Source of the DNA: Silurus meridionalis | Lineage: Eukaryota; Chordata; Actinopteri; Siluriformes; Siluridae | Length of the DNA stretch: 64,000 bases | NCBI RefSeq assembly: GCF_014805685.1 | Contig: NC_060887.1 | Span: 12,064,963 to 12,128,962 of the forward strand | Direction: 5' to 3' | Shown: positions 53,216 to 64,000 of the stretch, in pieces | How positions within the stretch are numbered: position 1 is the stretch's first letter | Layout: every line of letters starts with the position of its first letter | The notes under the pieces: generated by a model | What the model was told of the DNA's origin: nothing | Seen by the model: only the letters and a program-made list of their open reading frames with translations | Databases searched by the model: none | Translations under genes and position numbers: made by a program

Positions 53216-53685
53216 TGACACCATTTCCAGCTGTATAAAGTGCATCCCCAAACTGTTACAACAATGTTGGAGGCACAATCTTGTATAGGATGTGTTTGGA
53301 TGCTGTAGCATTACATTTTCTCTTCACTTGAATTAGGAGACCCAAATCTGTTCTCTCATGGCAATGCCTCTGTGCACAAAACCAGCTCCATGAACATATG
53401 GTTTATATGGGTTGGGGTGGAAAATCTTGAGTAACCCGCAAGAGAGCTCTGACATTAGGCCTATTAAACACCTTTGGGATGAATTGGAACGCTACACTGC
53501 ACTACAGGCCTCCTCACTTCTTCTCACAAATCTCCACAAACACACTCCAAAATCTAGTTGAACATCTTCCGAAAAGAGAGAGGGTTATTAAAACAGTAAA
53601 TGGGACTAAATGAGAAATTGAATATTCAGAAAGCAGATACGAATCCGATGTTCTAGTGTCCACAAACATTTGCAATATAGATGGT
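53215..53685 (-). mobile_element. Tc1-type MITE, full-length inverted copy
   Basis: Contains reverse complements of the family blocks: CATGAACATATGGTTTATAT, ACACCTTTGGGATGAATTGG and the end GTGTCCACAAACATTTGCAA. It abuts the family B hAT-like repeat. Confidence 0.7.
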
Positions 53686-55639
53686 TTAAATTGCATTCGA
53701 TTATTAGATTTGAGATTATTCTAAGAAGAATTTATGCATAATCAAGAACTATTTTTTACTAATCTAATATTTGTTTTTTGTTTTCATAATCTCATAATTA
53801 AAATTAAGTCTGTTTACCAATATGCAAGAAGTTTTCTCTAGCCAAGGTTATTTTTGTGGTGCGCAATCTAAAGCACATATGTTATTAACTCTCGCTCTAT
53901 TAGCGTCTGCTTCTGCTGGACTTCAGTCACACACTGCCCACACAAAAAATTACAAATAAGGGTGGAAACTGTATAAGGCAACTTTGTGTGTATGTGTGGT
54001 GTGTGCAATAGATGCAGCCATTAAGCAAGTAAGAATTTAAGGGTCTGCAGTATAACTGAATGAGTCACTAATTCTTTGGCAAAAAAAACCCCGTCTCCAT
54101 TCCTATAAAGGTCTTTAATTAAAACGAACACGAATGAAGTTAATTAAAACGAACACCGACAAAGTTATCATGCTGCTAAGCGCTCGTACCTTCTAATTAC
54201 CTCTTCATGTAAGGCCGGAGAAGGCAAAGAAAGAATGAAAGTGCTAGGAAATAGAAGATGAAAGCGAAGAGCCAAAGTGAAAGACTGATAAGGCAGTGAG
54301 ATAGAGAGAGAAGACATGAATTAAAGACAACTTCCGAGCTAACAAATGTAGGACAACAGTAGCTAATGAGAGCCAAGGCAGTGTACATATCCCGATCCCT
54401 GTGTGAACACTCAAGGGGGAGCAAGGGATTAGTTATGATAGGCAGAAGACGAGCCCAGGCGTACCGAAATATTATTCAAATGAGGTCCCTGGGTTGTTAA
54501 AGTAATCAACTGTGGGTACCTGCATTCAATTTTGGACACACACACACCACACACACACCGATTAATAGTTTAAAATAAAAACTTTCCTCTGTGTCATCAA
54601 CTGTGCAAATTGCCATGCATGTGAGATTTTGATATGAAAAATAAATAGGGCCCGTTCATTTCACAGGAGTTTATTAACCTAAGGAGAAATAGATTAATCT
54701 CCAGCAAGTCACATGGAATGTGTTATCTTCCCCTTACACTCTTCCTATGCTGTGAGCTCACCACTCAACACCACAGGAGGGGCAAATTTGTAAAAAAAAA
54801 AAAGAAAGAAAAACACCAGCATGGCCGCTTATTCCTGATAAGCAGCAGATAAAAAAGCCTGAGCAGCAACACTGGCTCGCCTTTCATTCCTTTCACTGGC
54901 ATACACACACACACTTGTTTAGAATGCTCAGGCGTTCTTCACTCTTCCCTATTATTTGCTCATTCATTTGCTCATGACTGTTGTACGAGAAAAAAACACG
55001 TCGCTAATGGATATGCACTTGAGGCGGCAAGAATGAGGCTAGAATGATGACTCGCTATGAGCGATGTGTCGGCTCGGTGTACGTGGTGAAGGTGTCTGCA
55101 GCAGGTAGTGGTGAAAGTGGTGGTGGGGGGCATGTTAGTGTTGCTTCTACGCAAAGATTAATTGCACTCAGGAAACCCGAGGCCAATTATTCCCATTCTG
55201 ACACCTACGTACCGAGCAATTTCAACAAGCTGCTTAATATAGCCTCTACCGTATATTTAGAGTAATGACACACTGAGATCTTCGGGAATAATAAAAAAAG
55301 CAACCTTTTTCAACTCCTCAAATTAGAACGTGCTATCTGTGTTGATGGATTACTGTAATCCCATCGTTTTCCTCCTCTGGTTCCGGTAGGTGGATTGGCA
55401 TCGTTTTTTTGTCCCAACCGTGATCATATAGACCCGGCAAGCATAAGTGTGGAATGGTTAAGATGTCAGACTTAGGTCATTGGGGTCAAATCCCACCTGA
55501 GCCTATAAGCAAGGTCCTTAACCTTCATTGCTTAAGGTTCAAAGGTGTATATAACATACATGATGTTTTTTTCACATTGTAACTAAAGACACAAAACAAA
55601 AAACACAAACTGATATAATAAAGTGCAAATTGTTGCAAA

Positions 55640-56150
55640 TCTTTGGACAGTCATAACAGGAAGAAAGTTCTGTGGACAGATGAGTCCAAATTTGGCATTT
55701 GTGCGCTCTAACAGAAGAACTTATGTAAGATGAAGAACAGGAAAGAAGATGTTAGCAGACTGTCTCACCCCCACAGTCAAACATAGAGGTGGAAGCTTAA
55801 TGGCTTAAAAGTTTGGGGTTGTTTTGGAGCAGGGAAAGTTTCTACTACTTTCTACTACTACTTTCTAACTACCATGCAAATGTGTCTGGACTGGAACTAA
55901 TTTGAAACAACTTCAGCAAACAACAAGACAATGTCTTGAAGCATGCGTCGTGGCTCTGTAAGCGTTTTTTACAGAGCAAACAGTCTGGAGTGTTCTCTAT
56001 CATAGCCCAGTCACTGCACCTAAATCCTATTGAACTGCTCTGAGATGAACTGGATCTCCAGGACAGAAAGAAATCTCGAAGGTAACAACAGGTTACCTGG
56101 TGTGCAAATCTGTTATTCATGCTAATGGATGATTTTTTCAATAAAAACCA
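55640..56150 (+). mobile_element. Degenerate Tc1-like transposase copy, same family as 33430-34035
   Basis: The plus strand reads KKVLWTDESKFGICAL, NRRTYVR, then the CTCACCCCCACAGTCAAACA and GGTGGAAGCTTAATGG blocks that match the 33.4 kb copy. Several frameshifts and stops. No intact ends found. Confidence 0.75.
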
Positions 56151-56531
56151 AGTGTAACATCTATACATTTATATATTTGTTTGATCAAATTAAATTTAAG
56201 TAATCTACCATTACTTAACCTAGTTTGTTGCATATGACCAAAGGAACATGGATGTTTTTTTCAAAAAACATAAAAGACTGGATGTTTCCAAACTGTATGT
56301 TTCACCTTATAGAACTCATTGTATTTCGGTTGTCTTCCATATTTTGTTTTCTGTCACTTCCTTTAATCCAGGTTATGCTTACTTTGTTCCTTTGTCAGGT
56401 TCGCGTGTTTTGTTACGTTGTCTTTGTTTTTAGTTTATACGCTGTGTAAATAAAACTGTCTACACTTGCCTACACCCACCAATCTGTTCCATTACATGAC
56501 AATCTGGGAAATCCTTCTGGGAAACATGTAT

Positions 56532-57069
56532 ATACACACTGATCAGGCATAACATTATGACATTATAACATTATGACAGGTGAAGTGAAGAACATTGATT
56601 ATCTCTTCATCATGGCACCTGTTAGTGGGTTGGATTTATTAGGCAGCAAGTACACATTTCCTCCTCAAAGTTGACGTGTTAGAAGCAGGAAAAACAAGGT
56701 TTGACAAGAGCCGAATTGTGACGGCTAGACGACTGGATCAGAGCGTCTCCAAAACTGCAGCCCTTGTGGGATGTTTTCAGTCTGCAGAGGTCAGTATCTA
56801 TCAAAAGTGCTCCAAGGGAGGAACAGCGACGAACCGGCGACGGGGTCATGGGTGGCAAAGCCTCAATGATGCACGTGGGGAGCGAAGGCTGACCCGTGTG
56901 GTCCGATCCAACAGACGAACTTCTGTAGCTCAAATTGCTGAAGAGGTTAATGCTTTTAATGCTCAACAGGTCAGGACTGTTTTGGCAGCAAAAGGGGGAC
57001 CAACACAATTTTAAACAGATGGTCATAAAGTTATGCCTGATCGATAGCCATAAAGACTGATCGGTGTAT
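56532..57069 (+). mobile_element. Internally deleted Tc1-like element keeping only the DNA-binding part
   Basis: The ends ACTGATCAGGCATAACATTA and GGTCATAAAGTTATGCCTGA are inverted repeats. An open frame of 112 codons (56676-57014) starts [20 protein letters not shown], continues with helix-turn-helix text ([22 protein letters not shown]), and jumps directly to the extreme transposase C-terminus ([11 protein letters not shown]). The catalytic D, D and E blocks are deleted. Confidence 0.85.
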
Positions 57070-57944
57070 CTTATATAGCTTTTGAAGAGGAAATGAAAAG
57101 AATGTGATTTTTTAAACAAAATAATAACAATTTACACCGATCATCCTGTTAAAAGATTTACACCTCCTCTTGAATGTTTGCACCTTTTGTAAAAGTTAAG
57201 TACGATTATCTCAGTTGTCCTGTGAAAATTATTTCAAAGTCATATAGTTGCTATTAGAATGAAATTAAATAGCATAAAGGATGCTGGAAAACCAAATAAT
57301 CTGCAGTTCCTGCACCGTTTGATGACAAAACATAAAACATTGTTCAGTAAACAAAGCACAGTATTAAGAAACAAGTGTATACACTTCCAATCGGATTAAT
57401 TTTGAGGGTAAATTTAGGTATTATTATATCTTGTGGACTTTTTTTGGAAGCGTCTTCTCTACAAAATAGTTTATTGTTTATTATATGTAGTCCAGATAGT
57501 ACTAATAATATTTAATATTATTTCTACAGTTTCTTATTTTACCATTTGTAGAATTCCATAAGATGTTTGCATACTAATGGAAGTGGTAGATCGGTGGTTA
57601 AGATTGTGGAAGGTTGTAAGTTCAAATCTCAGCACCACCAAGCTGCCACTTGGCTTTTAAGCAAAACTCTTTTAGCCCTTAACTGCTCAGATATATAAAT
57701 AAAATCATCGTAAAACAGATTACTAGGGTTTGCCAAATGCTGTCACTGAAATGATCTCAGCAGTAAACTATTATATACGCCCATTATTTCTGTACCTGTA
57801 ATGATTTCAGAGAAACAAATGCTGTGTACCAGAACATGTTTACTTTTTGTTTCTTTTTTCTTTTCTTGTCCCGGGGCGCTGTCACAAGTTAAATCCCTCC
57901 TTACAACTTACACAACTCACAGAAACAGTCACTGGATGTTTCCT

Positions 57945-60119
57945 TGTAAGCTGTTCATCACCACTGCAAACAGGAAAGGGCTCAGAGCCGATCCTTGATG
58001 TAGTCCAACCTCCACCTTGAACCAGTTTGTCGTTCCTACTGCACACTTCACTGTTGTCTCACTCTCCTCATACATGTCCTGCACCACCCTCACATACGTC
58101 TCTGACACACCTGACTTACTCAAATAATACTACAACTTCTCTCTCGGCACTCTGTCGTACACTTTCTCTAAATCCACAAACACACAATGCAACTCCTTCT
58201 GACCTTCTCTATACTTCTTCATCAACATTCTCAAAGCAAATAATGCATCTGTGGTGCTCTTCCTCAGCATCTTCCTCAACCATACTGTTGCTCACAGATG
58301 GTCACCTCTTCCCTCAGCCTGACTTCCACTACTCTTTCTAATAACTTCATGGTGTGACTGATCAACATTATTCCCCTGTAGGTACTGCAGGTCTGCACAT
58401 CCCCCTTGTTCTTAAGCACACTCCTTCCCCATTCCTCAGGCATTTTCTCACCTTTCAGAATCGTATTTAACAATCTGGTTAAAAACTCCACTGCTATCTC
58501 TCCTAAACATCTCCATGCTCAATGTCATCTGGTCCATCCGACTTCCCACTCTTCATCCTCTTAATCACTGCTCTCATTTCCCCCTTACTAATCCTATCCA
58601 CTTCCTGCTTCACCAACTCCACGTTATCCAACCTTCTCTCTCTTTCATTTACCCTGTCATCAGCTGCTCAAAATATTCCCTCCACCTTCTCAACACACTC
58701 TCCTCACTAGTCAACACATTTCCATCTCCATCCTTTATTGCTCTAACTTGCAGCACATCCTTCCCCGCTCGGTCCCTCTTATGACTTTTCCTTGGTTTTC
58801 GCCCATCCCTCTTCACCTGCTGCTGCATCTTCTTGTACTCCTGCCTACTTTTCTAATCACTCTGTCAATCCCAGTTCTGTTTCACCAACCTCTTTCTCCT
58901 TATGCTCTCCTGCACTTCCTTATTCCACCACCACGTCTCTTTGTCTTACTTTCTATTTCCATATGTTACACCAAGTACTTTTCTAGCTGTCTCCCTCATC
59001 ACTCCTGCAGTAGTTACCCAATCATCTAGCATCTCTTCACCACCACCGAGCCCCTGTCTGACCTCTTCCCTGAACCTCACACTACAGTCTTCCTCCTTCA
59101 GTTTCCACCATCTTATTCTTCTTTCAGTCCTCACTCTTTTCCTCTTCTTCTTCACCTCCAAAACCATTCTACAGACCACCATCCGATGCTGTCTAGCTAC
59201 ACTGTCCTCCACAATCACCTTAAAGTCTCCAATCTCCTTCAGGTTGCATCTCCTACATACAACATAGTCCACCTGTGTGCACCTTCCTCCACTCTTATAC
59301 GTCACTGTATGCTACTCCTTCTTCTTAAAATAAGTGTTTACCACTGCCCTTCCACATTACTCTCCTTAAAGCCATACCTACCCATCACCTCTGTTCCCTT
59401 CACCTACATGCCCATTAAAGTCATGCCCCAATCACCAAAATGTCATTCCTAGTTACACCATCTACCACTTCATCTAATTCACTCCAGAATGTTTCCTTCT
59501 CTTTCATCTCACAACCCACTTGTGGAGCATAGGCACTGATGACATTTATCATCACCCCTTCAACTTCCAGCTTCACGTTCATCACCCTATCAGAAACTCT
59601 CTTCACCTCCACTCCACTTTTACTCTTCCTTCAGAATCATCCCTACACCATTTCTCTTTCCATCCACGCCATAATAGAACAGTTTGAACCCACCTCCAAT
59701 GTTCCTGGCCTTACTCCCTTTCCACTTGGTCTCCTGAACACACAACATATCTACCTTTCTTCTCTCCATCATATTAGCTACCTCTCTCCCTTTACCCGTC
59801 ATAGTACCCACATTTAAAGTACCAACCCGAACCTCCACTCTCCTACACTTCTCCTTTCCTTGCTGTCTCTGTGGACATCTTCCTCCTCTCCTTCTCCTCC
59901 TTCGGCCAACAGTAGCCCAATTTCCACCGGTACCCTGTCGGCTAACGATACCTGTAGTGGTCGTTGGTAACCCGGGCCTCGACCGATCCGGTATGAAATT
60001 CTGATTTGTGATCCGCATATTCGATTTGGCACATGTTTTACGCTGGATGCCCTTCCTAACGCAACCCTCCCCATTTATCCGGGTTTGGGGCTGGCACTAA
60101 GAGTGCACTGGCTTGTGTA
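57945..60119 (-). mobile_element. RTE-type LINE, 5' end plus endonuclease and partial reverse transcriptase
   Basis: Read on minus, it begins with a 5' leader (GGATAAATGGGGAGGGTTGC) and then encodes VEVRVGTLNVGTMTGKGREV and VDMLCVQETKWKGSKARNIG (AP-type endonuclease), the QVDYVVCRR and VARQHRMVVCRM endonuclease blocks, then YRGIMLISHTMKLLERVVEV and GLHQGSALSPFLFAVVMN (reverse transcriptase). It stops after the last block, so the catalytic ADD region and 3' end are absent. Several frame breaks. It is related to the family from which the vertebrate CFDP2-like proteins arose. Confidence 0.85.
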
Positions 60120-60133
60120 ACCCTTATGGCTGG

Positions 60134-60176
<43 letters not shown>

Positions 60177-60301
60177 TATAAAGATAATGAACTAGTCTAT
60201 AGTTCACTATGTGGCAATTTCTCCTGTTTTGACCATCTTTAAGTAACCTGACACACTTAATACTGTGCTGACAACGTGTGTGTGAGAGAGAGATTAGAGA
60301 G

Positions 60302-60348
<47 letters not shown>

Positions 60349-60434
60349 AAAACTTAGGGGACTTCCTGATCCACCTGCCTGGATGGCTTTCAATTTTTCT
60401 TTTCTTTTTAGTGACGTCGTGGTGTGCGTATGTG

Positions 60435-60486
<52 letters not shown>

Positions 60487-60916
60487 AGGAGGTCACGTGA
60501 CACACATGCTCCAGTAGTAGAGAGAGCGAATTTGAAGGTTTCGGTCAGAGCCGAACCAGACGCTGTGGAGATCACTGCACCTATTTATTTCATTACAGGG
60601 AAGAAAAAAAGAGAGTCTGAGAAGGATTTTAATTATAAGACCAAAAACAGTGTGCCGTTTCGAGAGTATTATTAGGAAGGAGCGGATGAAGGGAGACACC
60701 GAGAGAAAGTATCGGATGAGCAGTTGAAACAGAAAGTCAGTAAGTTTGTTGCTAAAAAAAAAAACCCAACAACATCTACTGATATCGGATACACTGTCAC
60801 TATTTCTATATCTGTTTATTTACTAAGACGTGTTTTGGGGTGGGGGGTGTTGGTAAATAGAATAGGATAAAGACTTCTCCACGAAGACTGAATTCAACAA
60901 ACAAGATCCAGAAACC

Positions 60917-60986
60917 ATGGAGCGGGATTCCGCTTTCTGCTCAATTCATTTCCTCCTTCATCTCCTCCTTCTTCTCACATGCCGAG
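60917..60986 (+). CDS. Signal-peptide exon of an unidentified secreted or membrane protein
   Basis: ATG in a good Kozak context (AAACCATGG) opens 23 codons, MERDSAFCSIHFLLHLLLLL then TCR, followed by one base and a consensus donor GTAAGA. This phase-1 signal-peptide exon is typical of Ig-superfamily and related receptors. A possible upstream 5' UTR exon ends at 60739 before GTAAGT. No continuing exon is recognisable up to 64000, so the first intron would exceed 3 kb. The gene would be divergent from the Ig receptor gene. Family unknown. Confidence 0.5.
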
Positions 60987-63025
60987 GTAAGATCCCTTAA
61001 TCATTCCCTATTCCAGAAACACACTGTCTTTCACATCGTCCTGGAGTTTCTCCATACTTTCAGCATCGAGTATCGGTTTACTAAAGAACCAATGACTCAA
61101 TATCAGACCCGGCTTTTCTCCTCTCTCCTCTAATATATCTAATATATAACACCCTGGTATTCTTCTATCATTCCTGACGTTCTTTATGATTTATGATGAT
61201 TATTATTAGAAGTAACTATCATTTCCTGGAAGCTCTTCAGGGTGAAATGTCTGGGTTAGACCTCTGGACATGATACTTCAGGTAGTTTCGACGTGCGCCA
61301 TGTTCACAAGGTGTGGCCTGGGAAAGTATTTCCCACTGAAGGTGTTCTCAGGTAGAGCTAAACTTCTACAATCGTGCTCGGCGCTAAGCAGAAAAGCCTT
61401 TATTGATTTTTACAATCTATATCATTGAATATTTTATTGTTTGTTTTTTTTAAATAATAATAAAAGGTCCTTGTGTCTGTATTCCGCGGTGTAGCTGGGA
61501 TTATTATGGGATAGAGAAACGCAACAGGGTGTAATCCTGTTAAAATATGTGTGTATATATTATTTGCTTTATTTATATTTGTTAGCATTTTAATATTATT
61601 TTAAAAAAATGTCCACGTTAGAATTGATGTTATGTAAGATCAATTTATCGGAAAAATGTAATGTTCCGTCTATCAGCTCTTCCTCATATCTTTACCGGGC
61701 AGAAGGCAACCTGTTGCCTACGCAACCAGACTTCCGGTTTCCTTTTATGGGCATTCAATTATGCATGGTTGATAATTAAGGCCAACAGGTGTATTTACGC
61801 ACGTGACCATATATATATATATAATGCCATTATTGTTTTTGTTTATTCATTTACTGTGTATAGTAAATAAATAATTAAGGCACTGTTTGGGATTGAACCT
61901 GTAGCTGGCACCAAAAGGGGAGAGCTGATTGCTTAGACGGAGGGATATCAGTGTAACACCGGACTTGTCTCCCATGCCCCAAGAGAAGGGATTTAATAAT
62001 GGATCGACCTGACAAACGGCTAAAAGTTTTGCTATGCCAACGCATTTTATCCCCACCCCCCTTGCCAGAGAACATTTCACACCACATCAAATGCAGTGCA
62101 GAGTGTAAAGGTTGTCAGAGCTGGGACTGAAATAATGCAACAATAGATTTTTATTTATGAAGGAAGCAAAGGAAGATAAAGCACTAAATGGCAAAAGCAG
62201 GGCCTAACCCCCCCCTTTTATTTCTTATCGCTCGGTTAAATTCTGTGCCGTGGGAGCGGTTGCACCTTTTTCATAGCGGTTGTAAAAAAAAAAAAAAAAA
62301 AAAAAATACGTGAGAGTCATGGGACAAATTTCAGGACTGTTTTAATATAAGCGGCTGAAAAGGAACTGGTCAAAAATGTGGATGACGGCGAAGCAGAATT
62401 CGGCCGAATGAGTGATATGTCGTTAAATATTATTTTCCTCAGTCTTCCCTGTGAAATTTTGGGCCTGGCGATTGGTTGGAAATTTCGAAAGAGAAATATC
62501 TCTCCAGTCATCTTTATAACACGACATGGTCACATGACCAGTTGAGTTGGGGAGGGTAAATCAAAATACATCTGAGAGGCAGTGAAAACTTTTTCCTACC
62601 TCAACAAGCCGCCTTCAACTAAACGATTTACACACACGCGTGTGATTGGCTAGAACAGATTTGCTAATAAAGGAGAAGCCAGTAGACTGACTTGTTGGAC
62701 TGCTCCTTTCACACGAATATTTCCCAAACGCTCAGTTCAATGCACTCGATTTCATTCCTGGGTTTGCATCTGCTCGGACCATTTTTGCATCGCCTCGAAC
62801 TAAGACCGCTTTACGTCTCTAATTGACGCTCGCATTCGAACACGAGCCGCATTTCTATCATTAAGAGATCCAAGCCCTGAGATTGCAGGCTATACGACCA
62901 GGGCTCATGAACACGAGTCAAAGCTTGAAGCAGTTACTATGGAGATGTGGAGAGTTTTTTAAACAATGGGCAGGAAAAGGGATGGGGGGGTGTAGTAATG
63001 TCGCTCTGCGTGAATGCATCAAGTG

Positions 63026-63111
<86 letters not shown>

Positions 63112-63272
63112 GTTTGGGAGCAAGCAGAAGTGGGGGGTTGGGAGTGAGATTTTGTCTGCTTAGAGGGCAAGGGGAAACCGACTGACCTGTGTTTAGCTGT
63201 ATGTAAATCAAACTTTTAGAATCAAGTGCGTTAGATGATGTATTGAACATAAAAATGATCAGCACAAAACAC

Positions 63273-63330
<58 letters not shown>

Positions 63331-63460
63331 TCAAAATACTATTTTGTAACTTTGGGTGTACGACTCTTTCCTGCCTTTACTCCTCCCCTCATTCTTGTGT
63401 GCAGTTTGCTTTTGTTTGGCGGAGGTGATTTGTCATTGGTTTATTCAAACCTTGAGCCCC

Positions 63461-63516
<56 letters not shown>

Positions 63517-64000
63517 TGCTGGTGGTAGCCTCTGACTGACCCTCTACACCACCACCAAAAGTCTCATACACATCATACCCATGAGCCAGACTTAAGGCCA
63601 GTGCTTTATTGCATTCTGAGTCAGACAATGAGGGAGGGAGAAAAGAGTGAACAGGTTTATTGAATAGAAATACAGGAATGGAGTGTAGAGAGGGAAAAAT
63701 TAGCTGGTGAATAGTGTGTGTGTGTGTAGGCAGAGTCAGAGCCTTAATTTGTGCAACGTTGCGCTTTGGCAAATTTCAACAATTGGCTGGCCTTGTAACT
63801 ATCAAACCTACAAAAATACACCCTGCAGCTTTGATGTGTGCCTTTTAAAAGAAGCATACAGTCTAACTTCTGATGAAGCTTGTGCGAAGCGGGCGATTGA
63901 ATTTTCTATTACCTATATTTTTCGCCGTACTGATTTCGACACGTCCGTAATCCATCATTCGAAAAGAGTGCATGATCACAACGCTGCTAGATGTCAGCTA
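60987..64000. other. Presumed first intron of the plus-strand gene
   Basis: No exon with conserved protein text was found. Holds poly(A) at 62285-62306, (GT)n at 63030-63108 and (AC)n at 63279-63327 and 63463-63513; the rest is unique-looking AT-rich DNA. Confidence 0.5.

Overview
The window is vertebrate, almost certainly teleost, nuclear DNA. Genes are split by many GT-AG introns, and introns and spacers are packed with fish-type Tc1/mariner elements, MITEs, tRNA-derived SINEs, RTE-type LINE fragments and long (CA)n, (TA)n and (GA)n arrays. A catfish-like genome is possible from the repeat style, but the species cannot be fixed from sequence alone. All exon models below come from reading splice sites, codon phase and protein similarity by eye.

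Layout: (1) 125-16768, plus strand: 27 exons of vars1, cytosolic valyl-tRNA synthetase, from the basic linker to the stop codon; the N-terminal GST-like part lies upstream of the window. (2) 17664-31485, minus strand: a complete 20-exon abhd16a (548 codons), convergent with vars1. (3) 36887-52151, minus strand: an 11-exon, 550-codon type I membrane protein with signal peptide, four immunoglobulin-like domains, one transmembrane helix and a tyrosine-rich tail. It looks like an enlarged relative of LY6G6F, the gene beside ABHD16A in the human MHC class III region. (4) 60917-60986, plus strand: a probable signal-peptide exon of a further secreted or membrane protein whose remaining exons are not seen before the window ends.

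vars1, abhd16a and an LY6G6F-like gene side by side are a piece of MHC class III synteny. The three are not a pathway: vars1 charges tRNA-Val, abhd16a is a membrane lipid hydrolase (phosphatidylserine lipase in mammals), and the Ig gene is a probable immune or platelet-type receptor.

The most interesting locus is the Ig gene. Its domains look like a duplicated two-domain unit, and domain 2 lacks the first disulfide cysteine. The tail joins a Y-E-N motif to two YxxL motifs spaced like an ITAM. The first ITAM-like tyrosine lies on a 27-nt in-frame microexon, and three acceptors have long (TG)n directly upstream in place of a normal polypyrimidine tract. Its introns also hold a nearly complete Tc1 element and an AT-rich satellite of alternating 31-bp monomers.
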